The notes beneath the pieces were generated by a model. That model saw only the letters and a program-made list of their open reading frames with translations. It made no database searches and was not told the DNA's origin. Below, one piece after another: positions 26,362 through 35,799 of a stretch of 64,000 nt of DNA. Each line of letters starts with the position of its first letter. The stretch's first letter is position 1. This stretch comes from an uncultured Muribaculaceae bacterium (GTDB taxonomy: Bacteria > Bacteroidota > Bacteroidia > Bacteroidales > Muribaculaceae), in contig CALUMJ010000005.1 of NCBI GenBank assembly GCA_944321715.1, positions 44,208 through 108,207 on the forward strand, written 5' to 3'. A program made the translations under genes and the position numbers.

Positions 26362-26457
26362 CAAAAGTATCGGCATGAAATAACAACAGTTTTACACATC
26401 CATTACAATTTTGTAACAATTTGTGCTTCCTATAACAATGTTGTATTTCCTGTAACA
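26362..26457 (-). promoter_or_regulatory. Promoter and Pho-box-like repeats of the TonB receptor operon
   Basis: A -7 box TACTTTTG (minus strand, 26362-26369) matches TAnnTTTG, but no -33 TTTG is present. This is a common state for activator-dependent promoters. Upstream on the minus strand lie TGTTACA (26451-26457), TGTTATA (26431-26437), TGTTACA (26412-26418) and TGTAATG (26401-26407). The last two are 11 bp apart, like the half-sites of a PhoB box. The first two are each followed by GGAA. Confidence 0.5.
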
Positions 26458-26606
26458 CCGCACAGAAATCACGAATTTCCCGGCAACGACATAGCTCGGA
26501 ATTTGATGATGATTAGCGTGACTGACACTTGCATATCTCACGAAAAAAAACGAATTTCGCATACGACTTTACCTTATAATATGACATACCCTAAGAATAA
26601 TTCCTT

Positions 26607-29600
26607 ATGAACACAACACCTATCATAAAGTGCATTCTTCTACTACTGGCACTTGTAACGGCCAACGGCACAATGGCAGCACAAACGGACAAATACAGCC
26701 ACTTCGTGCCGGGAGCCGAATGGCTCGACACCGACGGCAATCCCATCAACGCACACGGAGGCGGGATACTTTACCACAACGGAACCTACTATTGGTATGG
26801 TGAATACAAAAAAGGCGAAACCACACTGCCCGAATGGGCTACATGGGAATGCTACCGCACCGACGTGACCGGAGTGAGCTGCTACTCATCAACCGACCTG
26901 ATGAACTGGACGTTCGAGGGCATAGTGCTGCCTGCCGTGAAAGACGACGAAAGCCACGACTTGCACCCAAGCAAGGTGCTTGAACGCCCCAAAGTGATTT
27001 ACAACCGCCTGACAGGCAAATTTGTAATGTGGGCGCATGTGGAGAGTGCCGATTACAGCAAGGCATGTGCCGGAGTAGCCGTGGCCGACTCCCCTACCGG
27101 CCCGTTCACCTACCTTGGCAGTTTCCGCCCCAACAATGCGATGAGCCGCGACCAGACGGTATTCGTCGATGACGACGGACGAGCCTACCAATTTGCCTCA
27201 TCAGAGAACAACGCCACAATGTATGTCAACGAGCTGACCGACGACTACCTGCGCCCCACTGGCCGCTACACACGCATCTTCATCGGGCAGAGCCGCGAAG
27301 CACCTGCTGTGTTCAAGCACGATGGCCGTTACTACCTGCTCACGTCGGGTTGCTCGGGATGGGACCCCAACAAAGCTGAATTAGCCGTTGCCGACTCTAT
27401 CATGGGCACATGGCACACAATCGGCGACCCATGCACTGGACCCGATGCCGACAAGACTTTCTATGCACAAAGCACATACGTGCAGCGTGTCGAGGGCAAA
27501 CGTGACTGTTACATTGCGATGTTTGACCGCTGGAACAAGACCGACCTTGAAAATTCACGTTACGTGTGGCTCCCAATCTCGTTTGCCGACGGAAAAATAA
27601 CAATCCCTTGGCACAAAGAATGGAATCTCGACAGTTATGCCGACCGTCAACGCTTTGAAACCAGCAACGGCACATTCCTGCTCAATGGCGAGCCGTTTGT
27701 TGTCAAAGCCGCCGAGTTGCACTATCCACGCATACCTCGCCCCTACTGGGAACAGCGCATCAAGCTATGCAAGGCATTAGGCATGAACACCATTTGCCTC
27801 TATGTATTCTGGAACTTCCACGAAGAAAAGCCCGGACAATTCGACTTCTCGGGGCAAAAAGATGTGGCACACTTCTGCCGCTTGTGCCAAGAAAATGGCA
27901 TGTACGTCATACTGCGTCCTGGCCCATACGTGTGCGCCGAGTGGGAAATGGGCGGGCTGCCATGGTGGCTGCTGAAGAAAAAAGACATCGGTCTGCGCGA
28001 GGACGACCCCTATTTCATCGAGCGCGTAGGCATATTTGAAAAGGCAGTCGCCGAGCAATTGGCCGACCTTACCATTGCAAATGGAGGCCCCATCATCATG
28101 GTGCAAGTAGAGAATGAATATGGAGCATACGGCACCAACAAGCGTTATGTGTCGATGATTCGCGACATCGTGCGTGAGAATTTCGGCAACGACGTGACAC
28201 TGTTCCAGTGCGACTGGGCATCGAATTTCACCAACAACGCCCTCCACGACATGATTTGGACCATGAATTTCGGCACAGGCGCCAATATCGACCAGCAATT
28301 TGAACGGCTCAAGCAGTTGCGTCCCACCTCGCCGCTAATGTGCAGCGAATACTGGAGCGGATGGTTCGACAAATGGGGAGCGAACCACGAAACACGCCCC
28401 GCCGCCGACATGATAGCCGGCATCGACGAAATGTTGTCGAAAGGCATCTCGTTCAGCTTGTACATGACCCACGGTGGAACAAACTGGGGGCACTGGGCTG
28501 GGGCTAATTCACCTGGATATGCCCCCGATGTGACATCATACGACTACGATGCACCGATTAGCGAATCGGGCCAACCGACACCCAAATACTGGCTATTGAG
28601 AGAAACGCTTGCAAAATACATGGACGGCAAACAGCAAGCTGAATTACCCGAATTAATCAAGCCCATAGCCATCGACAAATTTCGATTTACCGAGTATGCC
28701 CCACTTTTCTCCAATCTGCCCGAGGCCAAGCACGACCACGACATCAAGACGATGGAAGAGTATGACCAAGGATTCGGGAGCATACTGTACCGCACTACCC
28801 TGCCCGAATTGCCCACAGCATCGACGCTCACAGTCAACGAAGCCCACGACTATGCCCGCATCTTCGTCAACGGCACGTTCGTAGGGCATCTCGACCGCCG
28901 AAACGGCGACAAACAACTCACTCTGCCACCTTGCAAGAAAGGTGCTACACTCGACATCCTTGTCGAGGCAATGGGGCGCATAAACTTCGGGCGGGCAATA
29001 AAGGACTACAAGGGCATCACATCCGACGTGAGCGTCACCATCGACTTGCAAGGATATGACTTCACTTGCAACCTGAAAGAGTGGGATGTGTTCAACCTCC
29101 CCGACAACTATGAATTTTACAACAGCATGAGGTTCACACCTATCGACGGCAACGGCACAGAGCGCATTCCCGGATGCTACCGCGCAACATTCACAGTCAA
29201 GAAGACTGGCGACACATTCCTCAACTTCGAGAGCTGGGGCAAGGGATTGGTGTATGTCAACGGCCACGCCATTGGCCGCATCTGGGAAATCGGGCCTCAA
29301 CAGACGCTTTATGTTCCTGGGTGCTGGCTGCGCAAGGGCGAGAACGAAATCATTGTATTCGACATTATCGGCCCGCACGAAGCCTGTTCCGAAGGGCTGA
29401 AACAGCCCATTCTCGACAAGCTGCAAAATTCCGCAACTACGGCAACCGACAGTGCATTGAAACCCAGCCTGACAACCCCTGCCGCATCGGGCAACTTTGC
29501 GCCAGGGAACGGTTGGCAAGAAGTGAAATTAGACCGACCGACGACAGGTCGATACCTGTGCGTCGAGGCACTCGATACACACGACGGCAGCACACCGGCT

Positions 29601-29900
29601 TGCATAGCCGAGTTGTATGCAATCGGTACTGACGGCCAACGCTTGCCGCGCGAGCAGTGGAGAAAGGTCTATGCCGACAGCGAGGACATGGCTGCCAACC
29701 ATTCGGCCGACAAGATTTTCGATTTGCAAGAATCGACCTACTGGAGTGCCGCCACACAGTCGGCCTACCCTCACACTATCGTCATCGACCTCGGGAAACC
29801 ATGCACAGTGACAGCTATCCAATACCTGCCGCGCATGGAAACAAATGCCCCGGGCAGCATAAAGGGCTACAAAATCTACGTCACCGACCGTTGGCACTAA
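26607..29900 (+). CDS. Secreted GH43-like / GH35 beta-galactosidase / discoidin fusion
   Basis: 1097 aa with a signal peptide (cleaved near GTMAAQ). Residues about 28-345 form a GH43-type beta-propeller (NAHGGGILYHNGTYYWYGEY, ERPKVIYNRLTGKFVMWAH) with a candidate general acid Glu231 in SREAP. Residues about 350-800 form a GH35 beta-galactosidase (ELHYPRIPRPYWEQRI) with acid/base Glu504 (VQVENEYGAYG) and nucleophile Glu581 (CSEYWSGWFDKWG). Beta-sandwich domains follow, and a discoidin/CBM32-like module occupies about 966-1095 (HTIVIDLGKPCTVTAIQYLP). Both catalytic families act on beta-galactosides, so arabinogalactan-like side chains are a reasonable substrate; that is inference. It is divergent from the TonB receptor operon. 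Confidence 0.9.
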   Translation: MNTTPIIKCILLLLALVTANGTMAAQTDKYSHFVPGAEWLDTDGNPINAHGGGILYHNGTYYWYGEYKKGETTLPEWATWECYRTDVTGVSCYSSTDLMNWTFEGIVLPAVKDDESHDLHPSKVLERPKVIYNRLTGKFVMWAHVESADYSKACAGVAVADSPTGPFTYLGSFRPNNAMSRDQTVFVDDDGRAYQFASSENNATMYVNELTDDYLRPTGRYTRIFIGQSREAPAVFKHDGRYYLLTSGCSGWDPNKAELAVADSIMGTWHTIGDPCTGPDADKTFYAQSTYVQRVEGKRDCYIAMFDRWNKTDLENSRYVWLPISFADGKITIPWHKEWNLDSYADRQRFETSNGTFLLNGEPFVVKAAELHYPRIPRPYWEQRIKLCKALGMNTICLYVFWNFHEEKPGQFDFSGQKDVAHFCRLCQENGMYVILRPGPYVCAEWEMGGLPWWLLKKKDIGLREDDPYFIERVGIFEKAVAEQLADLTIANGGPIIMVQVENEYGAYGTNKRYVSMIRDIVRENFGNDVTLFQCDWASNFTNNALHDMIWTMNFGTGANIDQQFERLKQLRPTSPLMCSEYWSGWFDKWGANHETRPAADMIAGIDEMLSKGISFSLYMTHGGTNWGHWAGANSPGYAPDVTSYDYDAPISESGQPTPKYWLLRETLAKYMDGKQQAELPELIKPIAIDKFRFTEYAPLFSNLPEAKHDHDIKTMEEYDQGFGSILYRTTLPELPTASTLTVNEAHDYARIFVNGTFVGHLDRRNGDKQLTLPPCKKGATLDILVEAMGRINFGRAIKDYKGITSDVSVTIDLQGYDFTCNLKEWDVFNLPDNYEFYNSMRFTPIDGNGTERIPGCYRATFTVKKTGDTFLNFESWGKGLVYVNGHAIGRIWEIGPQQTLYVPGCWLRKGENEIIVFDIIGPHEACSEGLKQPILDKLQNSATTATDSALKPSLTTPAASGNFAPGNGWQEVKLDRPTTGRYLCVEALDTHDGSTPACIAELYAIGTDGQRLPREQWRKVYADSEDMAANHSADKIFDLQESTYWSAATQSAYPHTIVIDLGKPCTVTAIQYLPRMETNAPGSIKGYKIYVTDRWH

Positions 29901-29942
29901 TGCGCAGATTAGCTAATTTTGCACCAAACTTGACAATTCAGA

Positions 29943-30680
29943 ATGGATAAAGAAATAACATCTGTCAACCTGCACTTCGCCGGCAGCAACAAGCCTGCAG
30001 GAGGAGTGAAAGCGGCACTCATCGACATGGACGGAGTGCTATACGACTCGATGAAAAACCACACGGCGGCATGGTTCCGCATGGCTACCGAACTTGGAAT
30101 CGACTGCACTCGCAACGAATTTTATGCCTACGAAGGAATGACCGGAGCGGCAACAATCAACATACTTTTCCGCCGCGCCTACGGTCGCGATGCATCGCCC
30201 GAGGAAGCCAAAGCATTGTATGCCCGCAAAGTGCAATATTTCATCGAAATGGGCGAACCTGCGCTTATGCCAGGAGCGACACAAATGCTATCGACACTGC
30301 GGGATTCCGGCATAACGTGCGTGCTTGTGACCGGTTCGGGGCAACATTCCATTCTCGACCGCATATCACACGACTATCCTGGCATATTTGCCCCAGGCAT
30401 GCGCGTGACAGCACTCGACGTGACTCACGGCAAGCCCGACCCCGAGCCATACCTCAAGGGGTTGCAACTCGCCGCTTGCCAGCCGTCCGAGGCCATCGTA
30501 ATCGAGAATGCGCCACTCGGCGTGCTTGCCGGGCATCGTGCAGGGTGCTTCACCGTGGGTGTCACCACTGGCCCTATACCCGAAGCTGAGATGACCGGTG
30601 CCGGTGCCGACATAGTTTACAGCTCAATGCCCGAATTTGCGCAGAAATTACCCACGTTAATCAACGCTTTCAAACAATAG
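29943..30680 (+). CDS. HAD-superfamily phosphatase (beta-phosphoglucomutase-like)
   Basis: 245 aa. HAD motif I is DMDGVLYDS (nucleophile and acid Asp), motif II is VLVTGSG, motif III Lys is in HGKPDPEPY, and motif IV is VIENAPLGVLAG. The helical cap between motifs I and II is of the C1 type found in beta-phosphoglucomutase and phosphoglycolate phosphatase. The first 22 residues are an extra leader without signal character. It lies 42 bp after the GH43-GH35 gene and 2 bp before aroB. The substrate is not clear; a sugar phosphate is most likely. Confidence 0.85.
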   Translation: MDKEITSVNLHFAGSNKPAGGVKAALIDMDGVLYDSMKNHTAAWFRMATELGIDCTRNEFYAYEGMTGAATINILFRRAYGRDASPEEAKALYARKVQYFIEMGEPALMPGATQMLSTLRDSGITCVLVTGSGQHSILDRISHDYPGIFAPGMRVTALDVTHGKPDPEPYLKGLQLAACQPSEAIVIENAPLGVLAGHRAGCFTVGVTTGPIPEAEMTGAGADIVYSSMPEFAQKLPTLINAFKQ

Positions 30681-30682
30681 AC

Positions 30683-31741
30683 ATGGAACAGCAGCAAATC
30701 ATATTCTCAAACAACTTGCAAGATGCCATCGGTGCTGCCCTGCAAGGACTCGACTACAACAAAGTGGTGATTCTGACCGATGTGAACGCACGACAATTTG
30801 CGCTCCCCAAGGTTGCCGACTTACCTGTAGTGGCACAGTCACCGCTAATCACAATAAAGTCGGGCGACATCAACAAAAATATCGAAGCTGCCATCGCCGT
30901 ATGGAAGCAACTCGAAAGCGCAGGAGCCACACGCCGCACCATAATCATCAACATCGGCGGTGGCGTAGTGACCGACTTGGGTGGATTTGCCGCTTCGACA
31001 TTCAAACGTGGCATCAAGTTTATCAACGTGCCGACGACGTTGCTCGGTGCCGTAGATGCCTCAATTGGTGGGAAAACTGGCGTGAACTTCAACGGGCTTA
31101 AAAACGAAATAGGTGTGTTCAACGAAGCCTGCGCCGTGATCATATCCACAATCTTCTTCGACACGCTGCCCGACTGCGAATTGCTATCGGGCTACGCCGA
31201 AATGCTGAAGCACGGATTGCTCAGCGACAAGCAATACCTTGCCGCGCTGCTCAACCATGACGTAATCGACGGCAACCGCGAGGAATTGCTCGAATTGCTG
31301 CGCCGCTCAGTAATAATAAAGCGCGACATAGTGGCAGCCGACCCACACGAACAGGGATTGCGCCGCGCGCTCAATCTGGGGCACACCGTGGGCCATGCAT
31401 TCGAAAGCCTCGCCATGCGACGCAGCAAACCTGTGCCTCATGGATATGCCGTGGCGTGGGGATTGGTGGTGGAACTGGTATTGTCGCATATTGCATATAA
31501 ATTCCCTGCCGAAACGCTGCACTCGGTGGCTCAATTCGTGAAAGAGAATTACGGAACATTTACCATCGGCTGCGACGACTATGCCGACATACTCGCACTC
31601 ATGCGCCACGACAAAAAAAGCCTGCGCGGCGAAATCAATTGCTCGTTGCTTGCCGACGTAGGCGACCTGCGATTAGGCTCAACCATGAGCGACGACGATG
31701 TGACAGCCGCCTTAGACATATACCGCGACATGCTGCAATAA
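30683..31741 (+). CDS. aroB: 3-dehydroquinate synthase
   Basis: 352 aa. It catalyses the second step of the shikimate pathway, DAHP to 3-dehydroquinate, using NAD and a divalent metal. Visible signatures are the NAD-binding INIGGGVVTDLGGF, the KRGIKFINVPTTLLGAVDAS strand and loop, GKTGVNFNGLKNEIG, the metal ligand segment ELLSGYAEMLKHG, and LNLGHTVGHAFE with both zinc-binding His. The length is normal for the family. It starts 2 bp after the HAD gene, so the two are co-transcribed, and it ends 28 bp from a convergent gene. Confidence 0.95.
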   Translation: MEQQQIIFSNNLQDAIGAALQGLDYNKVVILTDVNARQFALPKVADLPVVAQSPLITIKSGDINKNIEAAIAVWKQLESAGATRRTIIINIGGGVVTDLGGFAASTFKRGIKFINVPTTLLGAVDASIGGKTGVNFNGLKNEIGVFNEACAVIISTIFFDTLPDCELLSGYAEMLKHGLLSDKQYLAALLNHDVIDGNREELLELLRRSVIIKRDIVAADPHEQGLRRALNLGHTVGHAFESLAMRRSKPVPHGYAVAWGLVVELVLSHIAYKFPAETLHSVAQFVKENYGTFTIGCDDYADILALMRHDKKSLRGEINCSLLADVGDLRLGSTMSDDDVTAALDIYRDMLQ

Positions 31742-31769
31742 CAGATTATATACACACGCGTGCATCGCG

Positions 31770-32939
31770 CTAATCGGCATTGCCATCTTCGCTGTCCTCG
31801 ATTGAGGCTGTGGCTTCGGCCGATTTGCTGTCTTCTTGCGCCTTGTTCCACGGACGAGTGTCGCGATGGTCGATATACCGCTCATAATAAGAGAGCAACA
31901 ACGTGGTGAGCGGAACTGCGATTATCAGCCCGACAAAGCCGAGCAATGCCCCCCATATCGATAGCGACAAGAATATTATCGCCGGATTAAGGCCCATGTA
32001 TTTACCCATGATTTTAGGGATTAATATAAGGTCTTGGATTACCTGCGACACACAATACACAAGAATGGTGAGGCCAAACATTTCCCAAAAATTAGTTCCT
32101 GCCGATACCGTGCTGACCAAGCACAGGACCGCAGCTATGGGTATGGAAATCAGCTGCAGGTAAGGTACCATGTTGAGCAAGCCGATGAACAAGCCGAGAA
32201 TTATAGCCATTGGCAAATCGATAATCCAAAAACCGATACAGAACGAAATGCCGACGAAAAACGACACCAACGCCTGCCCGCGAAAGTAACGGTTCATGCT
32301 CGACTTCACGTCACCGAATATGCCGAAAACGCGTTTCTTGTATTTAGGCGGAACTATGCTCTTGAAACCTGCCACCACCTTGTCGTAGTCGATGAGTATG
32401 AACACCACATAAAGCAGCACAATAAACCAGCTGACAATGCCAAGCACTACACTGAACGTGCCTCCGACAAACGACCATGCACCGCTCGCCGTTTCCTTGA
32501 ACAGGTTCATCCACTCCTCGCGAGTGAGCAGCGACGAGAGTTTGTCCACATCTACCGTCTTGACTATGAAATCGTGCACCGCCTGCGGCAGATAAGGTAC
32601 ATCAAAATTAGCGACAGCATAAGAACGGAACATCCGCACCATGTTTTCACACTCGGCATACATATAGGGTATGAGAAAACGCAAGCTCAGACCAACGACC
32701 AACGTAACCTCGACAAGAGCTAAGATGGTAGCAAGCACGCGCCCCTTGAGCCTGAATAACTTGCCATTCCACTCCACAAGCGGATTGAGCATATAGGCAA
32801 TGATGCACGCCACAAGGAACGGCACCAGCACACCTTGCAAATAATGAAACAGCCATGCCCCGGCGAGAACGCACACCACAGTGATGACAAGCCTCACCAC
32901 ACGGTCGAATGTATATGGTTTTCTCTCCACTTCTTCCAT
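31770..32939 (-). CDS. AI-2E/PerM-family permease
   Basis: 389 aa from the ATG at 32939 (a GTG two codons upstream is possible). It has about eight membrane segments in the AI-2E transporter arrangement, with a C-terminal half containing NRYFRGQALVSFFVGISFCIG, ILGLFIGLLNMVPYLQ and IIFLSLSIWGALLGFVGLII. An acidic, Ser/Ala-rich cytoplasmic tail follows. Members include YdiK/YhhT/TqsA; TqsA exports autoinducer-2, but most have no proved substrate. It stands alone, convergent with aroB and 540 bp from the histidine kinase gene. Confidence 0.85.
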   Translation of the reverse strand: MEEVERKPYTFDRVVRLVITVVCVLAGAWLFHYLQGVLVPFLVACIIAYMLNPLVEWNGKLFRLKGRVLATILALVEVTLVVGLSLRFLIPYMYAECENMVRMFRSYAVANFDVPYLPQAVHDFIVKTVDVDKLSSLLTREEWMNLFKETASGAWSFVGGTFSVVLGIVSWFIVLLYVVFILIDYDKVVAGFKSIVPPKYKKRVFGIFGDVKSSMNRYFRGQALVSFFVGISFCIGFWIIDLPMAIILGLFIGLLNMVPYLQLISIPIAAVLCLVSTVSAGTNFWEMFGLTILVYCVSQVIQDLILIPKIMGKYMGLNPAIIFLSLSIWGALLGFVGLIIAVPLTTLLLSYYERYIDHRDTRPWNKAQEDSKSAEATASIEDSEDGNAD

Positions 32940-33136
32940 AATCACAACAATTTATATTGCAAAAGTAGCGCACTTCCAGCTCAATTGCAAATCACCCTAC
33001 CCTCAATGCGGCATAAAACACACGCTACCAGTCATTTAGCGGCACTGAAATTCGCCAATATGGCAATGCCGTAATTGTGCATTGGTGATATTGTACGTGG
33101 TACATCAAGATAGCAATTACATTTATATGCAGTATT

Positions 33137-33424
33137 GGGTGTATCAAAATTGCAAATACATTTACTTTGTTGTAGAGCCGTCATATCATGGCGGCTCGTT
33201 ACTACCACATTTACAACATATTACGGTCACATTTGAGATGTCATCGAGGGTGTGTCAAAATGCAGATTTAAGCGATTTCGTAGGGACGCACGGCTCGTGC
33301 GTCCGCTGCGCCAATAGGTATATATTGGGTTGAATCATAGCGATTTAATAGTACCTTGCAGCACGCGGACGCACGAGCCGTGCGTCCCTACGAACCAGAT
33401 TGATGCTAATTTTGATACAGCCCC
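33137..33424. repeat. Composite palindromic repeat, copy B
   Basis: It has the same layout as the copy at 19.0 kb: GGGTGTATCAAAAT (33137-33150), a hairpin GTAGAGCCGTCATATCATGG...GGCTC, an inner GGGTGTGTCAAAAT (33248-33261), two exact inverted 26-bp arms (33280-33305 and 33366-33391) centred on GCACGG-CTCGTGC, and an ATTTTGATACAGCCCC end. A degenerate CTTGATACAGCCC follows at about 33450. It sits between the permease and histidine kinase genes, and no gene lies in the 541-bp gap. Confidence 0.85.
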
Positions 33425-33480
33425 GACAAAAAATGTACATGATTGCAATCTTGATACAGCCCTTGCGGCGGCACGGCCAG

Positions 33481-35799
33481 CTACTTTGCGGTCACATTGG
33501 CCTTGCAGTGAATGGTGTAGAAGAACGTCGAACCAACGCCTTTCTCTGACTTGAATCCTACATCATCGCCCATGCGGTCGGCAAGAGCCTTTAATATCGC
33601 TAATTCCAGACCCGAACCCTGCACAAAGGTGTCGATTTTCACAAAACGGCGGAACACTTTGTCGAAATTTTCCTCGGCTATGCCTACACCGGTATCCTCC
33701 ACCGAAATCGTCAAGCCGCGCTCCTCGTTGTAAACATAGCTCAGTTTCACATAGCCTTGCTCGGTATTTTTTATGGCATTCGTCATGAATACTTTAATAA
33801 TCTTTGCAACCATGCGCTCGTCGAGCGTGACGATGCAGCTTTTATACGGGTTATCGACAATAAGTTGTACACCAGGTTTCATTTTCCTACGTATTTCCGT
33901 AACAAATCCGTTGACACTATCCGCAATATCGAATGTGAAAGGGTGCAACTCAAATGTTCCAGCCTCGATGCTCGACATGTCGAGAATGTCGTTAATTAGC
34001 GACAGCAACTGCTCCGAACCGTTGTTGATGATTTCGATATATTGCTTCTGTTCCTCGTCGGTAGCATCTTGCAGCATCGACGAGAAGCCCACTATGGCAT
34101 TGAGCGGAGTGCGTATTTCGTGGCTCATGTTGTCGAGGAATTGCGACTTGAGCCGGTCGGCGGCCTCAGCCTTCTCCTTTGCCTGTTCAAGGTCGTGCTG
34201 AATGCGCACAAGGCTGGTGTTGTCTTGGCGGATTCCAGTATAAAGCACCACATCGCCATTGTCGGCACGAGCCATGACGCGAGCCATTACCGTTGCATAA
34301 TGCACGTCTTCACTGTCGGGATAACAGAATGTGATGTTTCTTGAAAATTCCCCAACCTGTGCTTCGTCCATCAAATCGAAGATTGGCTTGAACGCCGGCA
34401 TATATTCGAGATAAGTGTTCACGCCCACGGTCACTTCGCCATTTAACTTGTAGCCGTTGCGCCACGTCACCAATTTGCGCACCACGTCGTAGTCAAACTG
34501 CGATATGCCAGTATTTCTCAATGCCATGTCCATCCGTTCGTGGTATCGCATGAGTTCAATCCTGTTCACGTATGAGTCGTTCACGTCCTTCAACAACCAA
34601 TATAGCTTGACATTTCCGTCGCCGTCTTTCAGTTCGCGCGAATACAGGACGCAATACCTGTAACCCGGTGTACCGACATGGCTGTCAGTACCCGACTTCA
34701 CTCGCACCACCACTTCGCCATACCGCTTGCCACTGCGCACCTTGTCGATATTGTCACGCACAATCTGGCGGTCCTTATGATACACCCTGTCGAGCATCTC
34801 GTCAATTGTCATGCGCGACAGCACTTCACCCATCGGCGATATGCGATAAAACTCCATAGTTTGCAAGTCCATCTCGAAACTCTCAAAACTCCCGGCATAC
34901 ATCAACATCGACAAGCGGTGGCGTTCCTTGCGTAACAACTGGCGACTGCGGCGTAAGTTGAGTACCATTCTTGATATGACATACACCACTACAAGCAGCC
35001 CCAACACGGCTACCGACATGAGTATGTAAAAATAGCGTTGGTATAAATCTTTCTCGCCAAGCCATTTGTCATAGATGCGGTCATACGTTCCGTCGTGCCT
35101 CATGCGGTTGATTTCGTCGGTCACCTCCATCACCAATGCACAATCACGGCCCGCCATGCGCTGCTCAAGCGGAGGCGTGTTCATCGGCCGCAGCACCACG
35201 TTGTCAATGCCGTTGGCCTCGATGACATAACTGGCAATGAACTGTGCCGACACGATAGCATCGTATTTGCCAGCCGCAAGCTCTTTGATTGCCCTCTCGG
35301 GATTGGTGAAATACACGATGTGGGAGTCAAACAGCGAATCGTTGCGCATATACACCTCGGTTCTCGAATCTTTAACCAATGCCACTGTCTTGCCGCGCAA
35401 ATCGGCTATGCTCGAATAGTTATCCTCTTTGCGGCTTGCTATGCACAAATACATCAGCAATGTTATGTTGCTTTGGTGTCGCTTCGTCGGGTCAACTCCT
35501 CGCCCTTCCAAGCCGAGAACCATGTCAACCAAGCCCCGATTATACCGGCTTACGACCGAGTCGGTGTTACTTAATTTTATGGTATAATTGTATCCGAGCC
35601 GCTCCATTGCGGTACCTATTAGCTCCACATTGAAACCACTTGGCTTGCCCTGACCATCATAAAATGACAATGGGGGAACGGAGTCCATGCCCTCAATAAA
35701 TATCTGCCGCTTGGCATCGGCCCTTAGCGGCAACAAAACAACGAATAATAGCGTAATAACGCCCACAATTAGGGCTGAAGCCCTTTGCTTGTTTGTCAT
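33481..35799 (-). CDS. Sensor histidine kinase with periplasmic solute-binding domain
   Basis: 772 aa. A signal or first span (about 8-28) precedes a family 3 solute-binding-like domain (about 33-255, ending GTYDRIYDKWLGEKD). Then come one membrane span (about 262-285), two PAS-like regions (about 300-530), HisKA with SHEIRTPLNAIVGF (His560), and HATPase with N box MTNAIKNTEQG and G1 EDTGVGI. The second glycine box reads GSGLELAIL, with Glu where Gly is usual. No receiver domain is attached and no response regulator lies beside it. It probably senses a small ligand in the periplasm. The start overlaps a short upstream ORF (ATGA), and a consensus promoter is 270 bp upstream. Confidence 0.9.
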   Translation of the reverse strand: MTNKQRASALIVGVITLLFVVLLPLRADAKRQIFIEGMDSVPPLSFYDGQGKPSGFNVELIGTAMERLGYNYTIKLSNTDSVVSRYNRGLVDMVLGLEGRGVDPTKRHQSNITLLMYLCIASRKEDNYSSIADLRGKTVALVKDSRTEVYMRNDSLFDSHIVYFTNPERAIKELAAGKYDAIVSAQFIASYVIEANGIDNVVLRPMNTPPLEQRMAGRDCALVMEVTDEINRMRHDGTYDRIYDKWLGEKDLYQRYFYILMSVAVLGLLVVVYVISRMVLNLRRSRQLLRKERHRLSMLMYAGSFESFEMDLQTMEFYRISPMGEVLSRMTIDEMLDRVYHKDRQIVRDNIDKVRSGKRYGEVVVRVKSGTDSHVGTPGYRYCVLYSRELKDGDGNVKLYWLLKDVNDSYVNRIELMRYHERMDMALRNTGISQFDYDVVRKLVTWRNGYKLNGEVTVGVNTYLEYMPAFKPIFDLMDEAQVGEFSRNITFCYPDSEDVHYATVMARVMARADNGDVVLYTGIRQDNTSLVRIQHDLEQAKEKAEAADRLKSQFLDNMSHEIRTPLNAIVGFSSMLQDATDEEQKQYIEIINNGSEQLLSLINDILDMSSIEAGTFELHPFTFDIADSVNGFVTEIRRKMKPGVQLIVDNPYKSCIVTLDERMVAKIIKVFMTNAIKNTEQGYVKLSYVYNEERGLTISVEDTGVGIAEENFDKVFRRFVKIDTFVQGSGLELAILKALADRMGDDVGFKSEKGVGSTFFYTIHCKANVTAK

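Noticed and set aside
26333-26458. Extended start of the TonB receptor
   Set aside because: It would place 42 residues before a normal signal peptide and run through the -7 box and Pho-like repeats.
33137-33424. CRISPR array
   Set aside because: The repeats are inverted, unequal in spacing and only paired; there are no direct repeats with unique spacers of constant length and no cas genes.
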